Below, piece by piece: positions 1-5,769 of a stretch of DNA of 6,141 bases (its first letter is position 1; every line of letters starts with the position of its first letter). Where the stretch lies: positions 2,370 to 8,510 of the forward strand of contig VBJT01000062.1 of NCBI GenBank assembly GCA_005880075.1, in the 5' to 3' direction. The DNA comes from Chloroflexota bacterium. Lineage in GTDB: Bacteria > Chloroflexota > Dehalococcoidia > SM23-28-2 > RBG-16-64-32. The notes under the pieces were generated by a model. The model saw only the letters and a program-made list of their open reading frames with translations, did not search any database and was not told the origin of the DNA. Both the position numbers and the translations under genes were made by a program.

Positions 1-171
1 GAACGCGACAGCGCCATCGCCCAGCTCCGCCGCGAATTCGCAGACCTCACGATCACAGCCGCCGAGCGCGTCATCAAGGAAGAGCTGGACGCAAACAAGC
101 ACCGCCGCCTGATCGAGGAAGTGCTGGCCGAAGCGCCTTCAGTAGGCGCCGACGGAGCCGGCCGACGGTGA
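1..171 (+). CDS. atpF: ATP synthase Fo subunit b, C-terminal fragment
   Basis: The window opens inside this gene; 56 residues remain before the TGA at 169-171. Subunit b is the stator stalk: an N-terminal membrane helix (outside the window) and a long cytoplasmic helix that binds delta at the top of F1. The visible part is charged and entirely helix-like, with the family's usual tail pattern: QLRREFADLTITAAERVI, then a short linker, LDANKHRRLIEEVLAEA, and a short Gly/Ala-rich end. This matches the usual 'A.K.l...ld...h..li...l' ending of b subunits. Its position directly before atpH fits the standard order. The 5' end and the membrane segment cannot be judged here. Confidence 0.9.
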   Translation, partial: ERDSAIAQLRREFADLTITAAERVIKEELDANKHRRLIEEVLAEAPSVGADGAGRR

Positions 172-280
172 GCGACCAGGCGTCGAGAACCGCCAGCAAC
201 CCGGCGCGGCCCCCTGTTCTCTGTTCCTTGTTCCTCGTTCCTTTTTCCCCGTTCCTCGTCCCTCTGGAAGCGCCCTCCCC
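172..280. repeat. atpF-atpH gap with TTCC-type pyrimidine repeat
   Basis: The 109-base gap is dominated at 211-264 by a nearly all-pyrimidine run on the + strand built from degenerate GTTCC units. CTGTTCCTTGTTC at 221-233 recurs exactly at 3270-3282 in the atpA-atpG gap, and both copies have a CCCCTGTTC block shortly before. Two copies in the same orientation in two gaps of one operon indicate a dispersed repeat, not a conserved regulatory site. No clear Shine-Dalgarno is left in front of the atpH GTG. Confidence 0.7.
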
Positions 281-820
281 GTGATCCGCGACGTCGCCGC
301 GAAGCGCTACGCCGAGGCCGCCTACCTTCTCGCTCGCGAAGGCGGCAATGAAGAGGCCTGGTCCGACGGCCTCGCCGCCATCGCCGCCCTCTTCGGGGAT
401 GAGCGGGCGCAGGCCCTGTTCGAGAGCACCCGCGTGCCGCCTTCTCAAAAGCTCGCACTCGTCGAACGTGCGCTCGACGGTGCGGATCCACTCGTCCTCA
501 ACCTCGCGCGCCTCCTCGTCCGCCGCCGGCGAACTTCGCTCGGTCCGCAGATCGCCGAGGCCTTCCAGGAGCTTATCGATCAGGCGAAAGGCATCTCTCA
601 CGCTACCGTCACGAGCGCCGTACCGCTGTCGCCGGACGATAGGCGGGCCGTCGAGCAAAAGCTCCGCGAGATCACGGGCGGCGAAGTCATCCTTGACACC
701 GCGGTCGACGAAAGCATTCTCGGCGGGCTCGTCGTTCGCATCGGAGACCGCTTGATCGACGGCAGCACAAGGAGCCGGCTAATCGCCCTCAAGCAACGCC
801 TGGAAGGCGCGGGCGCGTGA
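281..820 (+). CDS. atpH: ATP synthase F1 subunit delta
   Basis: Delta (equivalent to mitochondrial OSCP) sits on top of the alpha3beta3 head and links it to the b stalk. The 179-residue product is close to the usual length of about 177-180. The N-terminal six-helix domain begins DVAAKRYAEAAYLLA (residues 4-18). The C-terminal family signature is clear at residues 142-164: VDESILGGLVVRIGDRLIDG followed by STRSRL. The start is GTG at 281; no ATG fits the conserved N-terminus, and the sequence before it is the TTCC repeat with only a weak purine stretch (ctggaag), so initiation may be inefficient or coupled to atpF. The stop TGA overlaps the GTG of the next gene (GTGA, 817-820), which suggests translational coupling. 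The reading frame is intact. Confidence 0.95.
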   Translation: MIRDVAAKRYAEAAYLLAREGGNEEAWSDGLAAIAALFGDERAQALFESTRVPPSQKLALVERALDGADPLVLNLARLLVRRRRTSLGPQIAEAFQELIDQAKGISHATVTSAVPLSPDDRRAVEQKLREITGGEVILDTAVDESILGGLVVRIGDRLIDGSTRSRLIALKQRLEGAGA

Positions 821-1332
821 CAGACGTCGATCGCGCCGCCATCGAGACCAGGCTCGAGGAGGAATGGCGGTCGCTTGAAGCGCTGGTCGATTCCCTCTCG
901 GCCGAGGAGCTCCAGCAGCCGGACGTCGTCGAACACTGGTCCGTCAAAGACCTCCTCGGTCACATGGCCTTCTGGGCCAACAAGGCCGCAGGCGACCTCG
1001 CGCTGGCGCAGAGCGGCCGCGCCGACGAAATCGAGGTTCCATTTATCCCGAATGCTGAGGGCTCAGGTGGTCAAAACGTGACGGACGACTGGAACGCCCG
1101 CGAGTCCACCGCGCGCAAAGGCAAGTCTCTCGAGGAAGTCAAGCACGAGTGGGAGGGTAGCTTTCAGGCGGCGCAGGCGTCTCTTAAGGAGACGCCGCCG
1201 GAGGTGCTCGAGCAAGAAGTCCAAGGATGGTCGATGCTCGTCCGCTTCCGCGAGGACACCTATAACCACTTCAAAGAGCACGCCGAACAAATACGCGAAT
1301 GGAAACGCAACCTGGAAACCACGGAGGCGTAG
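817..1332 (+). CDS. DinB/ClbS-like superfamily protein inside the atp operon
   Basis: This 171-residue protein is not an ATP synthase subunit. It looks like the DinB/YfiT/ClbS-type four-helix bundle family. Helix 1 and the typical 'l..ls.eel..p......W' run lead to WSVKDLLGHMAFWAN (residues 41-55), and the C-terminal helix reads YNHFKEHAEQIREW (149-162). His49, His151 and His155 are placed like the metal-binding triad of the fold (LxxH, then HxxxH). Members include thiol-dependent transferases, hydrolases and stress proteins, so the reaction cannot be named from the fold. No signal peptide or membrane helix is visible, so it is likely cytoplasmic. The GTG start overlaps the atpH stop by 4 bases, pointing to coupled translation. 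The middle (around 1036-1080) uses more A/T-ending codons than the atp genes, a mild hint of separate origin. Confidence 0.75.
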   Translation: MTDVDRAAIETRLEEEWRSLEALVDSLSAEELQQPDVVEHWSVKDLLGHMAFWANKAAGDLALAQSGRADEIEVPFIPNAEGSGGQNVTDDWNARESTARKGKSLEEVKHEWEGSFQAAQASLKETPPEVLEQEVQGWSMLVRFREDTYNHFKEHAEQIREWKRNLETTEA

Positions 1333-1368
1333 ACGTGTTCCCCTTACGCTCTACCGCGTGCGTACACC

Positions 1369-1395
1369 CGGCAGGCATCCTGCCGCATAGATGCG
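1369..1395. repeat. Tandem pair of short hairpins
   Basis: CGGCAGG and CCTGCCG (1369-1375, 1379-1385) form a perfect 7-bp stem with a 3-base loop. CGCAT and ATGCG (1384-1388, 1391-1395) form a second inverted repeat that shares two bases with the first. The pair lies 37 bases after the DinB-like gene. It resembles short REP-like palindromes found between genes in many bacteria. A role in RNA stability or partial termination is possible but unproven. Confidence 0.55.
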
Positions 1396-1421
1396 GCCGG
1401 TGGGGCGGAGAGGAGCACCAT

Positions 1422-1676
1422 ATGGCTCTTAAGCCAATGGCGTCAGAGCGCCTGGGTGGCGGCCCTCGGGTGAGCCTCAGTTCCGCCCGTTCTATGGGTT
1501 GGGCGATCAATTGTGCTCCCGAGTTGGAGCATGGCAAAGGAACGACGCTTGAAGAGATCAGCGCCGCCAGGCCGGGGGTTTGGGGGTGTCCCCCAACTTT
1601 CCCGTTGGCGGGGGGTGGGGCGGGGTCGCCCGCCGCCGGCACGCGCGGCGCGAGAGGAGAACCTCATGGCCGTTAA
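1422..1676 (+). CDS. Possible leader ORF overlapping the atpA start (doubtful)
   Basis: An 84-codon ORF starts at ATG 1422 behind an excellent Shine-Dalgarno (GGAGAGGAG, 1407-1415, 6 bases before the ATG). It stops at TAA 1674-1676, 11 bases inside atpA, so ribosomes on it would run through the atpA ribosome-binding site. The product begins MALKPMASER and is rich in Gly, Pro, Ala and Arg; it has no recognisable domain, and its later part only translates the hairpin repeat. The protein is therefore unlikely to be conserved. If translated at all, its effect would be on atpA initiation or on RNA folding. The start region resembles the atpA start (MAVKP), so it may be a decayed duplicate of that site. 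Confidence 0.3.
   Translation: MALKPMASERLGGGPRVSLSSARSMGWAINCAPELEHGKGTTLEEISAARPGVWGCPPTFPLAGGGAGSPAAGTRGARGEPHGR
1560..1603. repeat. G/C hairpin repeat, copy 1 (before atpA)
   Basis: This copy matches 4246-4287 before atpD at 38 of 44 aligned positions, two of the six differences being single-base gaps. Its core is a perfect stem, TTGGGGG-tgt-CCCCCAA (1580-1596). Outer pairing between G1574-1578 and C1601-1603 is also possible. An alternative stem, CCAAC-tttccc-GTTGG (1593-1608), uses the same C-strand, so the two folds exclude each other. It ends 62 bases before the atpA ATG. Conservation of the palindrome in a second intergenic site marks it as a dispersed palindromic element. Confidence 0.8.
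1652..1660 (+). promoter_or_regulatory. Ribosome-binding site deciding the atpA start
   Basis: GAGAGGAGA lies with AGGAG 6 bases before ATG 1666. This supports 1666 as the start over the in-frame upstream ATGs at 1513 and 1531, whose extra codons would translate the hairpin repeat and do not resemble alpha subunits. Confidence 0.85.
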
Positions 1677-3201
1677 ACCCGAAGAAATCGCCTCTATCAT
1701 CCGCGACCAGATCGAGCAGTTTGGCACCGCCGTAAGGGCTGTCGATGTCGGTAGCGTCGTCGAGGCGGGCGACGGTATCGCCCGCGTCTACGGACTCCGT
1801 AACGCGATGTACAGCGAGCTTCTCGAGTTCCAGACGGTTGACGCTGCCGGAGGCCGGGGCACGGTCATAGGCATGGCGCTCAACCTCGAAGAAGATACGG
1901 TCGGCGCCATCATCCTCGGCGATTACCTCGACATCAAAGAAGGCACCGAGGTCCGCTCCACCGGCCGCATCGTCCAGGTGCCGGTCGGCGACGGCCTAAT
2001 CGGGCGCGTCGTGGACCCGCTCGGACAGCCGATGGACGGCAAAGGGCCCGTGCCGTCGGACAAGCAGCGGCCGGCTGAGCGGATTGCCCCCAACGTCGTC
2101 CAGCGTCAGGCGGTGAACACGCCGGTGCACACCGGCGTCAAGTCTATCGATGCCATGATCCCGATCGGCCGCGGTCAGCGAGAACTTATCATCGGCGACC
2201 GCTTCACCGGCAAGACGGCGATCTGTCTGGATGCCATCATCGCTCAGAAGGGCGGCGACGTGACATGCATCTATGTCGCCATCGGCCAGCAGGCCTCGAA
2301 AGTAGCCCAGGTGGTGTCAACGCTCGAAGAGCACGGGGCGATGGCTCACACTATCGTGGTCGCCGCCAACGCCTCCGATGCGGCCGCTCTCCAGTATCTC
2401 GCTCCCTACTCCGGCTGCGCCATCGGTGAGGAGTTCCTCGACAACGGCAAGGACGCGCTCGTCATCTATGACGACCTCTCGAAGCACGCCTGGGCCTACC
2501 GTCAGATGTCGTTGCTGCTGCGCCGCCCGCCCGGCCGCGAAGCCTACCCCGGAGATGTCTTCTACCTGCACAGCCGTCTGCTCGAGCGCGCCGCCAAGCT
2601 CGCGCCCGAATACGGCGGCGGCTCCCTGACCGCCTTGCCGATCATTGAGACGCAGGCGGGCGACGTCTCCGCGTACGTGCCAACAAATGTTATCTCGATC
2701 ACCGACGGCCAGATCTACCTGGAAAGCGACCTCTTCAACGCCGGCATCCGTCCCGCCATCAACGCCGGCCTCTCTGTCTCGCGTGTCGGCGGCGCGGCAC
2801 AGACGAAGTCGATGCGCCAGGTCGCCGGCGGCATGCGCCTCGGCCTTGCTCAGTACCGCGAGCTTCAGGCCTTCGCCCAATTCGGCACCGCCGAACTCGA
2901 CGCGGCCACCCGCCGCCAGCTCGACCTCGGCCAGCGCCTGACCGAGATCCTCAAGCAGCCCCAGTTCCAACCGCTAACACTCGGCCAGGAAGTCAGCATC
3001 ATCTACGCTGCCGTCAACGGCTACCTGAACGACGTCGAGGTCCCCAAGGCACGCTCCTTCGAAGAAGCCTTCCACCGCTACATGGAATCGAACCATCCGG
3101 AAGTCCTCCAGTCCATCGAGGACAAAAAGACCATCGAGCCGGACACCGAAGACAAGCTAAAGGCCGCCATCACCCAATTCAAGGAAAGCGTGCCCTATTG
3201 A
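1666..3201 (+). CDS. atpA: ATP synthase F1 subunit alpha
   Basis: Alpha forms the hexamer with beta, holds the non-catalytic nucleotide and supplies the arginine finger to the catalytic site. The 511-residue product is of normal length (E. coli 513). In order: the N-terminal helix MAVKPEEIASIIRDQIE; the beta-barrel with VEAGDGIARVYGL (32-44); the P-loop GDRFTGKT (177-184); ALVIYDDLSKHA (264-275); LLLRRPPGREAYPGDVFYLH (283-302); the signature PAINAGLSVSRVGG (363-376) with arginine finger R373; and the C-terminal helical domain. The frame is intact. The P-loop has Phe180 where most alpha subunits have Gln, a minor oddity. The gene follows a 333-base gap, unusually long inside an atp operon, with its own strong ribosome-binding site. 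The stop TGA is at 3199-3201. Confidence 0.97.
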   Translation: MAVKPEEIASIIRDQIEQFGTAVRAVDVGSVVEAGDGIARVYGLRNAMYSELLEFQTVDAAGGRGTVIGMALNLEEDTVGAIILGDYLDIKEGTEVRSTGRIVQVPVGDGLIGRVVDPLGQPMDGKGPVPSDKQRPAERIAPNVVQRQAVNTPVHTGVKSIDAMIPIGRGQRELIIGDRFTGKTAICLDAIIAQKGGDVTCIYVAIGQQASKVAQVVSTLEEHGAMAHTIVVAANASDAAALQYLAPYSGCAIGEEFLDNGKDALVIYDDLSKHAWAYRQMSLLLRRPPGREAYPGDVFYLHSRLLERAAKLAPEYGGGSLTALPIIETQAGDVSAYVPTNVISITDGQIYLESDLFNAGIRPAINAGLSVSRVGGAAQTKSMRQVAGGMRLGLAQYRELQAFAQFGTAELDAATRRQLDLGQRLTEILKQPQFQPLTLGQEVSIIYAAVNGYLNDVEVPKARSFEEAFHRYMESNHPEVLQSIEDKKTIEPDTEDKLKAAITQFKESVPY

Positions 3202-3311
3202 GCTGGAACGAGGATCGAAGGAGAACGGAACAAGGAACAAACCGAAAGTCCACCCCTGTTCCCAGTTCCCTGTTCCTTGTTCTGGGGCGTGGCGAGAAGG
3301 GGCGGTAACCC
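3202..3311. repeat. atpA-atpG gap with 12-bp inverted TTCC repeat
   Basis: GAACAAGGAACA (3228-3239) and TGTTCCTTGTTC (3271-3282) are perfectly complementary, giving a 12-bp stem around a 31-base loop. The right arm belongs to the same repeat as 221-233, with which it shares 13 identical bases including the preceding C. Further degenerate GTTCC units lie at 3258-3270, and GGAACGAGG lies at 3205-3213 in the opposite sense. No T-run follows, so it is not a standard terminator. It could form an RNA hairpin between atpA and atpG. The atpG ribosome-binding site is only moderate (AAGGGG, 3297-3302). Confidence 0.75.
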
Positions 3312-4187
3312 ATGCCCGGTCAGCTCCGCACGATCCGCCGGCGCATCCGCAGCATCCAGAGCACGGCCAAAATCACCCGGGCGATGGAGCTCGTCGCTGC
3401 GAGCAAGATGCGCCGCGCACAGCTCAACGCCCTCGCCGGCCGCCCCTACGCCGAGAAGATGCGCTTCGTGCTCGCCGATCTCGCGGAAACGCTGCCTCTG
3501 ATCGACCCTGAGGCCCGCCATCCACTCCTCCGCCAGACGGACGATCCTCAGAACATCGGCCTCATCTTCATCACACCCGACCGCGGTCTCGCCGGCGGCC
3601 TTTCCTCGACGCTCAACCGCCGCGTCGCGCAGTTCATCGTCGAGACCGGCAAGCCTGTACGCGCCGTCGTCGTCGGCCGCAAGGGACGCGACTTCCTCCG
3701 TCGCACCCGGCAAGAAGTCATCGCCGAATTCACCGGCATCGGAGATTATCCTGTCTACGCAGACATCCGGCCGATCACGCAGGTGGCCATCCAGGAGTTC
3801 ATTGAGGGCAACGTCGATGAGGTCTACCTCATCTACTCACACTTCGTAAATACCGTCGTCCAGCGCGCCGAGGTCTTCAAGCTGCTGCCCGTTGAGCCGC
3901 CCGCGCACGCTGAGACCCTCGCCGTCGACTACATCTACGAGCCGGACCGCGAGACCGTGCTCGCAGAGCTTCTCCCTCGCTACATCGAGCAGCAGGTCTA
4001 CGAGGCAACACTCGAAGCCATTGCCAGCGAGCAGTCCGCCCGCATGGTCGCCATGCGCAACGCCACCGAAAACGCCAACGATCTGATGAAAGACCTAACC
4101 CTCGTCTACAACAAAGCCCGCCAGGAAAGCATCACCAGCGAGCTTCTCGACATCACCGGCGGCGTAGAGGCGCTGGCGACGAAATGA
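3312..4187 (+). CDS. atpG: ATP synthase F1 subunit gamma
   Basis: Gamma is the central rotor shaft that turns inside alpha3beta3 and couples the c-ring to catalysis. The 291-residue protein matches the common bacterial length (E. coli 287) and lacks the long regulatory insert of cyanobacterial and chloroplast gamma. The N-terminal helix reads LRTIRRRIRSIQSTAKITRA, then MELVAASKMRRAQ (residues 5-37). A central Rossmann-like domain includes IGLIFITPDRGLAGGL (82-97). The C-terminal helix holds EQSARMVAMRNATENA (240-255) and the family signature YNKARQESITSELLDITGG (266-284). The ATG at 3312 is the only start giving the standard N-terminus. The stop TGA shares bases with an ATG (ATGA, 4184-4187). 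The frame is intact. Confidence 0.97.
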   Translation: MPGQLRTIRRRIRSIQSTAKITRAMELVAASKMRRAQLNALAGRPYAEKMRFVLADLAETLPLIDPEARHPLLRQTDDPQNIGLIFITPDRGLAGGLSSTLNRRVAQFIVETGKPVRAVVVGRKGRDFLRRTRQEVIAEFTGIGDYPVYADIRPITQVAIQEFIEGNVDEVYLIYSHFVNTVVQRAEVFKLLPVEPPAHAETLAVDYIYEPDRETVLAELLPRYIEQQVYEATLEAIASEQSARMVAMRNATENANDLMKDLTLVYNKARQESITSELLDITGGVEALATK

Positions 4188-4408
4188 GAACGCAGATCCC
4201 CGCGGGTGTCTCGCAGATTAATGCGGATAGTTCTGCGATGGGAATAGCGCTGCAGGCCGGGGGTGTAGGGGTGTCCCCCACTTACCCCCCGTCTGGGCGG
4301 ATATATCCGCCCACGTCTACGCAACGCCCGCGCCGTCAGGCGGGGCAGCGAATCTCCGCTCGCGTTAAGCGGGCGTCCGAACGGAATCAGGAGGTCAACT
4401 ATGCCTAA
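4184..4408 (+). CDS. Possible small ORF bridging atpG and atpD (doubtful)
   Basis: This 74-codon ORF begins with an ATG overlapping the atpG stop by 4 bases (ATGA) and ends at TAA 4406-4408, 8 bases inside atpD. Ribosomes could in principle pass from atpG through it to the atpD start. The product (MRTQIPAGVSQ and onward) is Pro/Arg/Gly-rich, has no known domain, and reads through the hairpin repeat and the 18-bp palindrome, so a functional protein is unlikely. It reads the shared repeat in a different frame from the ORF before atpA, which argues against a conserved peptide. There is no separate ribosome-binding site beyond the end of atpG. Confidence 0.25.
   Translation: MRTQIPAGVSQINADSSAMGIALQAGGVGVSPTYPPSGRIYPPTSTQRPRRQAGQRISARVKRASERNQEVNYA
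4211..4238. repeat. CGCAGATTAATGCGGAT-type repeat with 7-bp inverted ends
   Basis: TCGCAGA (4211-4217) and TCTGCGA (4232-4238) are perfectly complementary around a 14-base loop. The motif CGCAGATTAATGCGGAT resembles 'CGCAGATTAACGCAGAT'-style dispersed repeats that I recall from intergenic regions of several bacterial phyla. Family membership is an inference. Confidence 0.5.
4246..4287. repeat. G/C hairpin repeat, copy 2 (before atpD)
   Basis: This is the second copy of the element at 1560-1603. Both start AGCGC, share AGGCCGGGGGT and GGGGTGTCCCCCA, and end CTTWCCC. The inner stem is GGGG-tgt-CCCC (4268-4278). An outer stem can form between GGGGGTG (4259-4265) and CAC (4279-4281) plus C4285-4290, with small interior loops. 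The copy lies 113 bases before the atpD ATG. The changes between copies shorten the inner stem from 7 to 4 bp but extend the outer one. Confidence 0.8.
4295..4312. repeat. Perfect 18-bp palindrome
   Basis: GGGCGGATATATCCGCCC is a complete two-fold palindrome with an AT-rich centre and GC-rich arms, 88 bases before the atpD ATG. The shape suits either a dimeric regulator site or a hairpin in RNA. It directly follows the hairpin repeat, so it may be part of the same composite element; copy 1 before atpA has no counterpart. Confidence 0.65.
4389..4395 (+). promoter_or_regulatory. Strong ribosome-binding site of atpD
   Basis: AGGAGGT is a full-consensus Shine-Dalgarno with 5 bases to ATG 4401, the best in the window. 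Beta is needed in three copies per enzyme, which fits strong initiation. Confidence 0.9.
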
Positions 4409-5769
4409 AGGCACCAAAGGCAATGTCGTCCAGGTAATCGGGACCGTCGTCGACGTCGAATTTCCGGCGGAAGGCCTGCCAGACATCTACAACGCCCTCG
4501 AGCTCAGCATGGGCGACGGCAAGAGGCTCGTCCTCGAAGTCCAGCAACACCTCGGCAATAACTGGGTCCGCACCCTGGCCATGGATACAACCGACGGCCT
4601 GCGCCGCGGTGCCGAGGCGACCGATACAGGCGAACCGATCACGGTCCCCGTGGGTGAGCCGTGCCTCGGCCGGCTGTTCAACGCGCTCGGCGAGGCGCTC
4701 GACGGCCTGGGTGAGGTGAAGGCGGACGAGCACTGGCCGATCCACCGCCCAGCCCCGCCTATGGATGAGCGCGAGACAACACCGCAGGTCTTCGAGACTG
4801 GAATTAAGGTCTTCGACCTCGTCTCGCCGTTCACCCGCGGCGGCAAGGTCGGCGCCTACGGCGGCGCCGGCGTCGGCAAGACCGTTATCATTCAGGAACT
4901 GATCCGCAACATCGCCACCGAGCACGGTGGGTTCTCCGTGTTCGCGGGCGTCGGCGAGCGCTCCCGCGAGGGCAATGACCTGTGGATGGAGATGAAAGAG
5001 TCCGGTACCCTGAAGAAGACCGCGCTCGTCTTTGGCCAGATGAACGAGCCGCCCGGCGTACGCGCCCGCGTCGGCCTCACGGGCGTTACGATGGCTGAGT
5101 ACTTCCGCGATGCCTCCGGCCAGGACGTCCTCATCTTCATCGACAACATCTACCGCTATATCCTCGCCAACATGGAAGTGTCCGCGCTGCTCGGACGCAT
5201 GCCCTCCGCCGTCGGCTACCAACCGACCCTTTCGACTGACATGGGCGCCCTCGAAGAGCGGATCACCACTACGAAGCGCGGATCGATCACCAGCTTCCAG
5301 GCTATCTACGTCCCTGCCGACGACTACACCGATCCCGGCGTCGTCACCACCTTCGGCCACCTCGACGCCGTTATCTCCCTCGACCGCGCGCTCGTCGCGC
5401 ATCCTCGACGCGCGCATCGTCGGCGAAGAGCACTACAACACGGCCCGCGGCGTACAGGCTGTCCTTCAGCGCTACAGAGACCTCCAGGACATCATCGCCA
5501 TTCTCGGCACCGAAGAGCTCTCCGAGGAGGACAAGCAGGCCGTAGCGAGAGCGCGCCGGATCCAGCGCTTCCTCACGCAGCCGATGTTCGTCGCCGAAGT
5601 CTTCACCGGCCGCGAAGGCCGCTATGTCGGCGTCAAGGATACTGTCCGTGGCTTCAAAGAAATCCTCGAAGGCAAGTGGGACCACCTCCCTGAGCAGGCG
5701 TTCTACATGATCGGAGCCATCGAAGAAGCCCAAGAGGCAGCAGCCAAGATGGAGAAAGACGCTGCATGA
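4401..5769 (+). pseudogene. atpD: ATP synthase F1 subunit beta, frame-shifted by an internal deletion
   Basis: Beta carries the catalytic sites of F1. The first frame (from ATG 4401) is normal to about residue 330: P-loop GGAGVGKT (154-161, K160, T161), GERSREGND (185-193) with catalytic Glu186 and Arg187, FIDNIYRY (246-253) with Asp248 and Arg252, and ALLGRMPSAVGYQPTL (262-277). At 5391 the frame breaks. The rest of beta continues one frame over from 5392 (SSRILDARIVGEEHYN), through EELSEED (5512-5532), to HLPEQAFYMIGAIEEAQ and TGA 5767-5769. The segment between, ELGIYPAVDPLD-like in all beta subunits, is absent; about 44 bp seem to be missing. The lost tyrosine stacks on the adenine (E. coli Tyr331). 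Read straight through, the product is 430 residues with an aberrant tail of about 100. Both halves look otherwise conserved, so the event is recent or an assembly error. Confidence 0.93.
5388..5400 (+). other. Deletion junction in atpD
   Basis: At GCGCTCGTCGCGC the upstream frame reads A-L-V-A while the downstream beta sequence resumes as S-S-R in the next frame. Joining them in one protein requires a loss of 3n+2 bases; comparison with the usual beta length suggests n = 14. A CTCG at the junction would fit deletion between two CTCG microhomologies (in a Leu-Ala and an Asp-Ser codon pair), but the ancestral bases are inferred. Confidence 0.8.

Larger units (their letters stand above)
1333..1665. 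other. Gap before atpA: hairpins, spare start site, G/C-rich repeat
   Basis: This 333-base stretch has no convincing conserved gene. From left to right it holds: an inverted repeat at 1369-1385 (CGGCAGG-cat-CCTGCCG) followed at once by CGCAT-ag-ATGCG at 1384-1395; a strong purine-rich ribosome-binding site and ATG at 1407-1424; a low-complexity small ORF; the hairpin repeat at 1560-1603; a G-run block at 1610-1625; and the real atpA ribosome-binding site. The 1369-1395 hairpins have no T-run after them, so they are not typical intrinsic terminators. I could not identify a convincing -35/-10 promoter. Confidence 0.6.

Noticed and set aside
1513..1665. Extended N-terminus for atpA from ATG 1513
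   Set aside because: The extra 51 codons translate a repeat, do not resemble alpha subunits, and the best ribosome-binding site is just before ATG 1666.
3228..3282. Intrinsic terminator between atpA and atpG
   Set aside because: The stem is perfect but the loop is 31 bases and no T-run follows; a full terminator inside this operon would also be unexpected.
5110..5391. Separate gene in the second frame of atpD before the junction
   Set aside because: Before 5392 this frame is Ser/Pro/Arg-rich shadow of the intact beta frame; only the part after the junction is real beta sequence.
4395..5417. Long ORF on the minus strand opposite atpD (340 codons)
   Set aside because: It mirrors the codon pattern of a highly conserved gene on the + strand; the product has no recognisable motif. 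High GC makes such antisense frames common, as with 74-658 and 2317-2970.
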